A stretch of DNA of 64,000 bases from Tepidibacter mesophilus (GTDB lineage: Bacteria > Bacillota > Clostridia > Peptostreptococcales > Peptostreptococcaceae): assembly GCF_002724055.1 (NCBI RefSeq), contig NZ_BDQY01000011.1, positions 1-64,000 on the forward strand. Reading direction: 5' to 3'. Below are positions 45,513 through 53,276 of the stretch, piece by piece. A program made the translations under genes and the position numbers. How positions within the stretch are numbered: position 1 is the stretch's first letter; the number at the start of each line of letters is the position of its first letter. The notes beneath the pieces were generated by a model, which saw nothing but the letters and a program-made list of their open reading frames with translations, was not told the DNA's origin and did no database searches.

Positions 45513-47540
45513 ATGAATAAAAAACTTATAAGCTTTATATTAACAGGTTTCTTTATACTTTCATCTTCAACTAGTATATTTGCAAACTCAATTGTAACTG
45601 AAAGCAAAAAAGAAATGATGCTCGCAAAGGGTGTGACATACAAAAATGTGTACTCTCTTACAGAAAGTGGTATACAGAATATAAATCTAGTTTATGTGGA
45701 TTTGAACAATCCTGACATAAAATTAGATTTATTGTTCAATAAACAAGGATTTCATACAACTCAAAAAGTTAGTGATATGGTAAAAAATGATTCTTTAGAT
45801 CCTAATAACGGGGACATACTTGCAGCTATAAATGCTGACTTCTTTAGTATGTCAAACCCTGCCTTTTCACTTGGCCCTATGGTTAAAGACGGAAAAGTTT
45901 TATCAAACCCTCATTACCAACCAAATAAATACTCTACATTTTTATTTGATAAAAATAAAAATACATTCTTTACATACGTTAAGCCAGATGTTAGTATATC
46001 TGATTTAACAAAAAATACACAACTACCAATAGCCGCTATAAATAAACCTAGTAAAAATTATGCAAACATAGTCATGTACACAAATGAGTACTTCAAAAAC
46101 TCACCAGGTGCTAACAATACTTACTACGACCTTACTGAAGTGGTTGTAATAGATAATATAGTTACAGATGTAAGATACGGACAACCTTCAGTGGCAATAC
46201 CAAATAACGGTTATGTGTTATTAGCAGCTGGAAATAATGGTATAACACTTAGAAATTCTTTGAGTGTAGGTGATGAGTTGAAACTAAACTCTGCCTTTAG
46301 CCTTGATTATGCCAATAATATAGACCTTGCAGTAGGAGGCGGAAGTTTAATACTAAAAGACGGACAGCTATACCCTCCAACACAAAAAGTTCCTGGTAAA
46401 AGCCAACGATCTGCACTAGGTGTAACTTATGATAATAAACTTATTCTATTCACAACAGACGGAAGACTACCTAACGTTATAGGTATGCAAGAAACAGATG
46501 TAGCTAATTATATGAAATCTTTAGGTTGTAAGGATGCTATGCTTTTTGATGGGGGTGGCTCTACCGAACTTATCGTAAACGATAATATAGTAAATAATCT
46601 TGTTGGCGGGACTGAAAGAAGAATAGTCGATTCTTTAGCGGTTAAATCAACAGGTGAAAAAGGGGAATTTTCATCTATTCAAGCATTCATAGACAAGGAT
46701 TTTGGATATGTTAATGATAAGTTTAAACTTACTGTAAATACGTTCGATTCAGATCTTGATCCACTTAATATACCTATTGGAAATATGAGTTTTAGTGTAT
46801 CAGGAATAAATGGTACATTCGACAAAAATATATTTACTCCAACTAGTTCAGGAGAAGGTATTATCCATGTAAAATACAAAGATAAAGATGCTTCTATACC
46901 TATAACTATAGTTGGAAAATCTAGTACAGATCCTAATTTAGTAGATGAACTCGGAAAAGAAGGCATAAATATAGCGTTTTTAAGTGATATGAATCAAGTA
47001 AGTACTCTACTTGATAATTTAGTTCATATAAAATATAGGGATGATATAAATCAAAATGCAAATAATTTATTCTTATTATCTAATTCAAATGCTGGATTTG
47101 AACAAGAACTAAATAAACCTCACTACAACTTTAAAGGCTCTTATTCAAGTCAAACTGTAGACAACAACCTTATAGTAAATCTTAATAGCTCTAATGGAGG
47201 TTTCTTTAAATCACAGGGACAATGGGACTTTCTTAGAAATTCAATCAATACTAAAGCTGATAATATATTTATAGTTCTTAATTCTAAAGAATCATTAAAG
47301 ATAAAAGAAGAAGCTTATGAATTCAAAAGAACTTTACATGAAACTTCAAAAAACAAAAATGTTTATGTTATTTATAGAGGAGATGCCTTTAATCAAACAT
47401 TAGAAGACAATGTGAGATTTATAAGTATACCAGACTACAAGGATGTCTATAAAAATAATTTCTTAAACGATTATAAATATCTTATGGTTAATATAAATGG
47501 AAAAGATATAAAATATACCTATAAAAAGGTCTTTAATTAA
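45513..47540 (+). CDS. Secreted phosphodiester glycosidase family protein
   Basis: The product is 675 aa. A signal peptide is clear (NKKLISFILTGFFILSSSTSI, residues 2-22, cleavage after ANS). The NAGPA/DUF2233 domain covers about 100-385, with AAINADFFSM near 110, GGGSLILKDG near 276 and DAMLFDGGGSTELIV near 341. An Ig-like region follows (about 390-475). The last 200 residues form an alpha/beta domain with weak likeness to metallophosphatases but no obvious metal ligands. NAGPA-type domains cleave sugar phosphodiesters; a cell-wall or teichoic acid substrate is inference. Confidence 0.85.
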   Translation: MNKKLISFILTGFFILSSSTSIFANSIVTESKKEMMLAKGVTYKNVYSLTESGIQNINLVYVDLNNPDIKLDLLFNKQGFHTTQKVSDMVKNDSLDPNNGDILAAINADFFSMSNPAFSLGPMVKDGKVLSNPHYQPNKYSTFLFDKNKNTFFTYVKPDVSISDLTKNTQLPIAAINKPSKNYANIVMYTNEYFKNSPGANNTYYDLTEVVVIDNIVTDVRYGQPSVAIPNNGYVLLAAGNNGITLRNSLSVGDELKLNSAFSLDYANNIDLAVGGGSLILKDGQLYPPTQKVPGKSQRSALGVTYDNKLILFTTDGRLPNVIGMQETDVANYMKSLGCKDAMLFDGGGSTELIVNDNIVNNLVGGTERRIVDSLAVKSTGEKGEFSSIQAFIDKDFGYVNDKFKLTVNTFDSDLDPLNIPIGNMSFSVSGINGTFDKNIFTPTSSGEGIIHVKYKDKDASIPITIVGKSSTDPNLVDELGKEGINIAFLSDMNQVSTLLDNLVHIKYRDDINQNANNLFLLSNSNAGFEQELNKPHYNFKGSYSSQTVDNNLIVNLNSSNGGFFKSQGQWDFLRNSINTKADNIFIVLNSKESLKIKEEAYEFKRTLHETSKNKNVYVIYRGDAFNQTLEDNVRFISIPDYKDVYKNNFLNDYKYLMVNINGKDIKYTYKKVFN

Positions 47541-47584
47541 AAAATTTTCCAAGAACCATATCATAGTTTTTAGCATAATATATA

Positions 47585-47624
47585 ATATGAGAAAGTGTAG
47601 ATTTAAACTTTCTCATATTTTTTT
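47585..47624 (+). terminator. Terminator of the glycosidase gene
   Basis: ATATGAGAAAGT (47585-47596) pairs with ACTTTCTCATAT (47607-47618), followed by TTTTTTTA. An AGGAGG at 47646-47652 follows with no start codon at a usable distance. Confidence 0.9.
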
Positions 47625-47701
47625 ATTTTCTCCATATAATTAATTAGGAGGTAACTAAACGGTTATAAAAAAATTAATAAACACTTTAAGAATTTATTGA
47701 T

Positions 47702-48115
47702 TTTTTACAACTTAACCTCCCATGTTCATAAAGAGCATGGAGTGATAGGATAAACCTATCCAAAATCCTTTGAACTGCTGGAAACCCTTAAAGCTAGTTG
47801 AACCACAACATGACCATGAAATAAAGGTGAGTGTGAAGGTTGCGAAAGTAAAAAAAATCAACTAGATGGCATACGGTTAAATCCTAAGTGCTAAAATAAT
47901 AGGCAATCAGCATCCAAGACCCGAATAGGGTAAGGTTCAACGACTATCCCTTAATGGGAGTACATTCAAGCGAATGGAAGTGGAGGACACCTAAAACACT
48001 AAATTTTAGTGAATGGTGATGATATAGTCTACACTCATATGAAAGTATGAGAAGTTCATAAGAGAACTGCATAGGTAGTAGCGAACCTATGTGAATACGC
48101 GTAAATTTTATAATA
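47702..48115 (+). ncRNA. Group I self-splicing intron of the IStron
   Basis: The conserved core is visible: Q-like AATCCTAAGTGC (47879-47890), R as GGTTCAACGACTA (47934-47946) and S as GATATAGTCTA (48021-48031), whose TAGTC pairs with GACTA to form P7. The 5' part is here and the 3' splice site should lie at the far end of the element beyond tnpB. Splicing would remove the whole IStron from a transcript. Confidence 0.85.
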
Positions 48116-48142
48116 GTTCTTTGAAAACTTTATATAAACCTA

Positions 48143-48190
48143 TAAAAAATTCGCTTTATGCTAATGCATAGAGTATGTCAGCAGCTAGTT
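48143..48190 (+). repeat. Fragment of the 130-bp repeat inside the IStron
   Basis: AAAAAATTCGCTTTATGCTA and following bases match the left end of the 130-bp repeat; the similarity fades after about 45 bp. It lies between intron core and tnpB. The stretch 48190-48299 is otherwise AT-rich leader. Confidence 0.55.
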
Positions 48191-48299
48191 CTAAAAAATT
48201 CTTTCATGGTAAGAAATAACATTATTTAATCATCATCTAAGTAATATATATACGATAAAAAAGTGGTATCATATATATATATAAGGAGGTGAGAAGAAA

Positions 48300-49436
48300 A
48301 TGATAAAAGCTATTAAAATACGATTGTTACCCACTAAAGAACAAGAAATATTAATGTTTAAATCTACCGATATAGCTAGATTTGCATATAATTGGGGTTT
48401 AGCTAAGTGGGAAGAAATGTATAAGCAAGGGTTAACGCCATCAAAATCTAAAATCAAAAAAGAATTTAATAATACAATTAAGAAACAAGAAGAATATAAA
48501 TGGCTATATGAAGTAAGCGGGCAAGTAATACCACAAGCTTTTGATGATTTAAATACTGCTTATCAAAACTTTTTCAAAGGTAAAGCAGAAAAACCTAAAT
48601 TTAAAACCAAGAAAAAATCTAAAAAATCTTTTTATGTTAGGTATGATGCTATTAAATTTAAAGATAATCAAGTTAACATGGAGAAGATAGGTAAAGTAGC
48701 ATACACATCTAATTATGACATTCCCAGATTAGATAAGTACAAAAACCCTAGATGCTATTTTGACGGGAAATACTGGTATCTAACATTAGGATTTGAACAC
48801 GGTGAAAAACAAACTGAATTAAATAAAGATTTGAGTATAGGTGTTGATTTAGGAATAAAAGATTTAGCAATAGTGAATTGCCTAGATAAGCCTATAAAAA
48901 ACATTAATAAATCAATCGAAGTTAGAAGGTTAAAGAAAAAGCTTAAGCGCTTGCAAATACAAGTATCAAGAAAATATGAAATGAATAAAAACGAAAAACA
49001 ATTTATTAAGACTAACAACATCATTAAATTGGAAATGCAAATTAAACTTATTTATAGAAAGCTATCAAATATAAGAAACAACCATATTCATCAAGCCACT
49101 AATAAAATAGTTAAATTAAGACCGTATAGAGTAGTTATGGAAGATTTAAATATAAGTGGAATGATGAAGAATAAACATTTATCAGAAAAGATACAAGAAC
49201 AAAAATTATATGAATTTATAAGACAAATGAAATACAAGTGCGAATTTAATAAAATAGAATTTGTTCAAGTAGATAGATTTTATCCAAGTAGTAAAACTTG
49301 CTCTTGTTGTGGAAATATAAAGAGTGATTTAAAGTTAAAAGATAGGATATATGTATGTAATAATCATGATTGCAAATTGGTTATTGATAGAGATAAAAAT
49401 GCTAGTATAAATCTTGGTAATTATAAGTTAGCATAA
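48300..49436 (+). CDS. tnpB: RNA-guided nuclease TnpB of the IStron
   Basis: The product is 378 aa, a normal TnpB length. The helical N-terminal region starts KAIKIRLLPTKEQE. RuvC motifs are intact: IGVDLGIKDLAIV (Asp near 182), VVMEDLNISGMM (Glu near 281) and VIDRDKNASINLG (Asp near 363). The zinc finger CSCCGNIK with CNNHDC lies between the last two. TnpB cuts DNA at sites matching its guide and next to the TAM, which preserves the element after excision. AAGGAGGTG precedes the ATG. The gene looks functional. Confidence 0.94.
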   Translation: MIKAIKIRLLPTKEQEILMFKSTDIARFAYNWGLAKWEEMYKQGLTPSKSKIKKEFNNTIKKQEEYKWLYEVSGQVIPQAFDDLNTAYQNFFKGKAEKPKFKTKKKSKKSFYVRYDAIKFKDNQVNMEKIGKVAYTSNYDIPRLDKYKNPRCYFDGKYWYLTLGFEHGEKQTELNKDLSIGVDLGIKDLAIVNCLDKPIKNINKSIEVRRLKKKLKRLQIQVSRKYEMNKNEKQFIKTNNIIKLEMQIKLIYRKLSNIRNNHIHQATNKIVKLRPYRVVMEDLNISGMMKNKHLSEKIQEQKLYEFIRQMKYKCEFNKIEFVQVDRFYPSSKTCSCCGNIKSDLKLKDRIYVCNNHDCKLVIDRDKNASINLGNYKLA

Positions 49437-49545
49437 TGTCGCACTAACAAGACAGTGCTAATATGTAGGATGCGTTGTATCCGAATTTAAGCCCTCGGAC
49501 TACCACATAAAACTAAAGTAAAGTAGTTTTTACTATTTGAACTAG
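49434..49545 (+). ncRNA. Guide (omega/re) RNA region at the IStron right end
   Basis: Directly after the tnpB stop come compact stems GCACT/AGTGC, GGATGC/GTATCC and CCGA/TCGG, then the right-end hairpin. This is the usual layout of TnpB guide RNA scaffolds, with the guide read from flanking host DNA (here the yyaC 5' region). The same bases must contain the intron 3' splice site. Inferred from position and structure. Confidence 0.6.
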
Positions 49546-49551
49546 GGTAGG

Positions 49552-50142
49552 TTGAACAGGGAATCAAATAAATTTATAGGGTTATATAAAGTTTTTATAG
49601 ACTTTTATAAAGTTTATGCAACGGTGCTATCTGTGTATTTGGCTAAGGCAAATTATAAAGAAGAAAATGTCATTTGTGTTTTAAAAGAAATTTTAACAAC
49701 TATAATCAACGATAACACGGTTATAATTTGTATAGGAACAGATAGATGCATAGGCGATTCTCTAGGTCCCCTAGTTGGAACTATGCTAAAGAACAGCGAT
49801 TATAAATATCCTATTTACGGAACTTTAGATGATCCTATTCATGCCTTGAATATTCATGAATCACTAAATTATATAAAAAACAAACATCCGAAAGCTAATT
49901 TTGTAGCTATAGATGCTTGTTTAGGAGAAGTTAATAATATAGGCAATATTCAAATCAGAGAAGGCCCTATACTTCCGGGAAAGGGAGTTGGAAAATCACT
50001 TCCTAAAATAGGTGATTACTCAATAGTTGCCATAGTTGATGAAATTGATGAAAACAGTAAATTTGCATTTAATAATATACGTCTTAGTTTTATAGTTCAG
50101 ATGTCAGAATTAATAGCAACGTCTATTATACTTTCATCATAA
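49552..50142 (+). CDS. yyaC: YyaC-family spore protein (GPR-like fold)
   Basis: The product is up to 196 aa from TTG 49552. VIICIGTDRCIGDSLGPLVG (about 62-81), YGTLDDPIHALN and AIDACLG are the YyaC/DUF1256 hallmarks; the family is related to the germination protease and is encoded in spore formers. The N-terminal 45 residues are atypical. No good start and ribosome binding site lie before the conserved part, and the IStron sits immediately upstream, so the native start may have been displaced or needs splicing. The annotated start is uncertain. Confidence 0.85.
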   Translation: MNRESNKFIGLYKVFIDFYKVYATVLSVYLAKANYKEENVICVLKEILTTIINDNTVIICIGTDRCIGDSLGPLVGTMLKNSDYKYPIYGTLDDPIHALNIHESLNYIKNKHPKANFVAIDACLGEVNNIGNIQIREGPILPGKGVGKSLPKIGDYSIVAIVDEIDENSKFAFNNIRLSFIVQMSELIATSIILSS

Positions 50143-50160
50143 AAAATTCGTCTAGTCGAT
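50141..50160 (+). repeat. Short stub of the 130-bp repeat
   Basis: AAAAAATTCGTCTAGTCGAT after the yyaC stop matches the first 20 bases of copies 1 and 3; the rest is missing. Confidence 0.45.
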
Positions 50161-50163
50161 GTT

Positions 50164-51102
50164 TTAGTACTTATTGTTCATCAGAAATACGATTAACGGT
50201 ATTGTTATTACAGATAAAAGAGTAGTTATAAATATACCTTGAGATGCTAATATATGATCATTCTCGTATTTTGTTGCAAATATAGCACAGTTTGCAGCAC
50301 TTGGCATTCCAGACACAATAGATGGTATCCCTAATAATAAACCATTTAGATGAAATACATTTTTTAAAGTAAAATATACTATAAATGGAATAATCAAAAG
50401 TCTTAAACAAGATACTATTAATAAGTATTTATTCTTAAGAGCATCATTTATACTGGATTGAGCTAGTATTGACCCTACTAATATCATAGACATCGGTGTT
50501 GTTGTATTTGCAAGAACATTCAATATATTGTATATAGGAGTAGGTATTTTTATAGATAATAAAAATAAAGTGTATCCAATTATTATAGCAAGCATTCCAG
50601 GATTAATAATTATTTTTTTTAAGTTCATATCACTTGATTCTTCAGAATGTCTAGACATTATCATAACCCCAAAACTCCACACCAATATATTAAAAGGCAT
50701 ATTAAATAAAGCTGTATAAAAAACTCCAGAATCTCCATAAATAGCACTTATAACAGGATATCCCATAAATCCTACATTAGGAAATATAATCAAATACTGT
50801 AATATATCTTTAACCTTTCCTTTAACATCTATGTTCTTTATAACAAGAAAAGATATTAGTATGGACATCAAATACATAGCTATAGATATTATTATTATTC
50901 CTATACTGCTTTTTAGCATTTGTATTGAAAACTCATACTGCATAGATTTTATTATTAAACAAGGAAGTGTTATATATAAAACTATATTACTAAGCTCTTT
51001 ATTGAGATTCTGAGTTATAAGTTTTTTCTTATTCGCTGTATATCCTATTAATATTAGTGCAAACAACATAAATACCTGATTAAATGTAGACACGAAATTC
51101 AT
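50164..51102 (-). CDS. AEC-family transporter
   Basis: The product is 312 aa with about ten hydrophobic segments in two sets. The pattern FNQVFMLFALILIGYTANKK at the start and FPNVGFMGYPVISAIYG near 110 is typical of the auxin efflux carrier/malate permease family. Members carry organic acids or similar solutes; the substrate here is unknown. It converges on yyaC without a clear terminator between them. Confidence 0.88.
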   Translation of the reverse strand: MNFVSTFNQVFMLFALILIGYTANKKKLITQNLNKELSNIVLYITLPCLIIKSMQYEFSIQMLKSSIGIIIISIAMYLMSILISFLVIKNIDVKGKVKDILQYLIIFPNVGFMGYPVISAIYGDSGVFYTALFNMPFNILVWSFGVMIMSRHSEESSDMNLKKIIINPGMLAIIIGYTLFLLSIKIPTPIYNILNVLANTTTPMSMILVGSILAQSSINDALKNKYLLIVSCLRLLIIPFIVYFTLKNVFHLNGLLLGIPSIVSGMPSAANCAIFATKYENDHILASQGIFITTLLSVITIPLIVFLMNNKY

Positions 51103-51263
51103 ATTATACCCCCAGTAAATTTTTATTATCTTACTATAATATACTATATAAAAAGAATTTGTCTATAAATTTTCTTTATAAGTTAAAGTATTATACTTGT
51201 GTATGTATTCAAAATCTTTATTTAAAAACTATATAATGCAGATTTTTGGAATCTATAACCAAA

Positions 51264-51478
51264 ATTAAAAAAATGAAGCTTATTAAAATGTTAGATACTT
51301 TTGATTAATACTTTTCTATAAAACTTAGACTGCGTCGTTTAAATACCCGTTAAAAAACTTCATTGTTTGAACATAGTGAGTTTATGGAGTTTTAGGGCAT
51401 TTAATAAGACGCTGTCTTTAGTTTTATTAAAATATTAATTAAGTATCGTTATTTTAATGAGCTTCATTTTAGCTTAAG
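51264..51478 (+). repeat. 212-bp long-palindrome repeat, copy C
   Basis: Outer arms AATGAAGCTTATTAAAAT and ATTTTAATGAGCTTCATT differ at one position over 18 bp. The inner core CCGTTAAAAAACTTCA and TGGAGTTTTAGGGCATTTA corresponds to copies A and B. It fills the fabZ-AEC gap. Confidence 0.8.
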
Positions 51479-51502
51479 AACTATACTTATATAATTAAAA
51501 TT

Positions 51503-51934
51503 TTAGTTTTTATCTACTAATGCAAACATTAAAGTTCCACTGCAAGCTAATTCTTCTCCTACATAAGCCTTGGCTTCTGCTTTTCCTATTCCTCTTCTCA
51601 TGGCTATCATTTCAACTTCCATCTTAAGAATATCTCCAGGTCTTACTTCTCTTCTGAATCTAACTTTATCTATTCCTGTAAAAACTCCTAATTTTCCCTT
51701 ATTTTCTTCTACTGTCATCATTGCAACTGCACCTACTTGAGCCATAGCTTCAACAATTAAAACTCCTGGCATTAATGGATAATCAGGAAAATGACCTTGG
51801 AAAAATGGCTCATTTACAGTTACATTCTTTATTCCAACAGCTCTTTTACCTTCTTCTAACTCAACTATCTTATCCACTAGTAAAAAAGGATATCTATGTG
51901 GTATTATCTTTTTTATTTCATCTACATTAAGCAT
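51503..51934 (-). CDS. fabZ: 3-hydroxyacyl-ACP dehydratase FabZ
   Basis: The product is 143 aa, the normal FabZ size. [14 protein letters not shown] (about 9-22) and [21 protein letters not shown] with the catalytic His (about 46-66) are diagnostic. It dehydrates 3-hydroxyacyl-ACP in fatty acid elongation. In Bacillus fabZ also lies close to mbl-flhO-flhP. Copy 4 of the 130-bp repeat separates it from flgJ. Confidence 0.95.
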   Translation of the reverse strand: MLNVDEIKKIIPHRYPFLLVDKIVELEEGKRAVGIKNVTVNEPFFQGHFPDYPLMPGVLIVEAMAQVGAVAMMTVEENKGKLGVFTGIDKVRFRREVRPGDILKMEVEMIAMRRGIGKAEAKAYVGEELACSGTLMFALVDKN

Positions 51935-51978
51935 ATTTTAAAACCTCCTTATAGTATCTAGTACTAATTTTATAATTA

Positions 51979-52119
51979 GTATACCATAAAAATTCGCTTT
52001 ATGCTAACGCATAGCTCATGTCGCCAACGAGTCCTCCGGGCTCCGTTGCTTAAAATAGTTGCAAGTGTATAATATTCAATATATGTTATGCATAAGTTAA
52101 AAGTCATATATTTACTATG
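51979..52119 (+). repeat. 130-bp intergenic palindromic repeat, copy 4
   Basis: It carries AAAATTCGCTTTATGCTAAC, the central CAACGAGTCC..GGGCTCCGTTG hairpin, and ends in GTTATGCATAAG..TTTACT, inverted to the left end. It is the best match to copy 2. Confidence 0.75.
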
Positions 52120-52156
52120 AAAAAAATAGCCTATATCTAATAGATAATGGCTATTT
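52115..52156 (-). terminator. Terminator of flgF-flgG-flgJ
   Basis: AAATAGCC (52124-52131) pairs with GGCTATTT (52149-52156), followed by TTTTTTTC on the minus strand. The flgJ stop lies inside the stem. Confidence 0.85.
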
Positions 52157-52453
52157 CTTTATATATGTTTTATTAAATTGATCATATATAGTTTTAGCTA
52201 GTCCTAAGGACGATCCCTTTGAAGATTTTACTGCAAGTTCTTCTACATATAAATCTTCAAAAATCTCTCTTCCTTGAGATCTTTCAACCAAAGAATCCTT
52301 AGGGATAGTCTTTTTCATTTCCTTTAGCATTATTTTTAAAAACTCGGCTTCTATATCCTCACACGCCTTCATAAGTTTTTTATCATCTTCTTTAGTATTA
52401 TTAGCCTTTGTCTTTAATACTTCTAAATTTGTGTAATTATTAGTAACATTCAC
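52151..52453 (-). CDS. Rod-binding protein, FlgJ N-terminal type
   Basis: The product is 100 aa. Residues 28-95 (DIEAEFLKIMLKEMKKTIPK, then LYVEELAVKSSKGSSLGLAKTIYDQ) are the rod-binding FlgJ domain. The muramidase half of Proteobacterial FlgJ is absent, which is normal in Firmicutes. It should cap rod assembly. It is 13 bp behind flgG. Confidence 0.88.
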   Translation of the reverse strand: MNVTNNYTNLEVLKTKANNTKEDDKKLMKACEDIEAEFLKIMLKEMKKTIPKDSLVERSQGREIFEDLYVEELAVKSSKGSSLGLAKTIYDQFNKTYIKK

Positions 52454-52466
52454 TTAAATCACCAAC

Positions 52467-53261
52467 CTACCTTCTAAGGTTATTAGCCATTTGCATCATA
52501 TCATCTGCTGTTTGTATAGACTTTGAATTCATCTCATACGCTCTTTGAGCTGTTATCATCTTTATCATCTCATCTACTACTTGTACGTTTGAAGTCTCTA
52601 AAAATCCCTGATATACGCTAGTTTCTGCATCTTCTTCATCAAGAACTATTTCTTCTCCAGATGCCCCTGTTGCTTTATATAGGTTTTTACCTGTAGCTTC
52701 AAGCCCCGCTGGGTTTAAGAACTGAACAACCTTGATTTGACCTAGTTCTTCAAATTCCCCATCCGAATTCTTAACAGTGATTTTACCACTTGCATCTACA
52801 TTTAAATCCGTTTGACCGTTCTCTATTATTATTTCATCATCATCTGCAGATAAAACTGTATAGCCTTCTGTAGTGACAAGTTTTTTAGTATCCTCGTCTA
52901 CACTTAGTTTAAAAGACCCATCTCTTGTATACAGATTTTGACCATTAGGGTTTTGTATTGCAAAGAATCCTGCTCCATCAAGAGCTAAATCTGTTGGATT
53001 TTCTGTTCTTTCAAGATTTCCATTTTCAAATATTCTACTAGTAGCAGATGTCATAACACCATGTCCTATTTGTAAGTTAGATGGACTCCCTTGTCCTTCT
53101 ACTAAATTAGATTTTTTTATATTCTCGTATAATAAATCCTTGAACTCTACCCTTTGTTTTTTGTAACCCGTAGTATTTACATTAGCTAAGTTATTGGAAA
53201 TATTATCCATATTAAGTTGCTGTGCTTTCATCCCACTAGCAGCAGTCCACAATGCTCTCAT
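52467..53261 (-). CDS. flgG: Flagellar distal rod protein FlgG (FlhP-like)
   Basis: The product is 264 aa. The rod-hook N-terminus (ALWTAASGMKAQQLNMDNIS, residues 3-22; NNLANVNTTGYKKQ) and C-terminus (VVDEMIKMITAQRAYEMNSK) are complete. FlgG forms the distal rod. Synteny (mbl-flgF-flgG) corresponds to Bacillus mbl-flhO-flhP, so it is the FlhP counterpart; a second rod gene set may exist elsewhere. Confidence 0.93.
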   Translation of the reverse strand: MRALWTAASGMKAQQLNMDNISNNLANVNTTGYKKQRVEFKDLLYENIKKSNLVEGQGSPSNLQIGHGVMTSATSRIFENGNLERTENPTDLALDGAGFFAIQNPNGQNLYTRDGSFKLSVDEDTKKLVTTEGYTVLSADDDEIIIENGQTDLNVDASGKITVKNSDGEFEELGQIKVVQFLNPAGLEATGKNLYKATGASGEEIVLDEEDAETSVYQGFLETSNVQVVDEMIKMITAQRAYEMNSKSIQTADDMMQMANNLRR

Positions 53262-53276
53262 AATCTACACCTCCAA

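Larger units (their letters stand above)
47702..49550 (+). mobile_element. IStron (group I intron plus IS605-type tnpB), no tnpA
   Basis: The left end lies directly after TTGAT (47697-47701), the target and TAM pentamer I recall for CdISt1-type IStrons. The left-end hairpin is CCATGTTC/GAGCATGG (47720-47743 region). A group I intron core, a TnpB gene and a 3' guide-RNA-like region with end hairpin AAAACTA/TAGTTTT (49509-49530) follow in order. No Y1 transposase is present, so it must be mobilised in trans. The right edge is approximate (49531-49555). Confidence 0.85.

Noticed and set aside
12229..52119. CRISPR array
   Set aside because: The repeats are dispersed over 40 kb, long and palindromic, with no regular spacing or spacers, and no cas genes are near.
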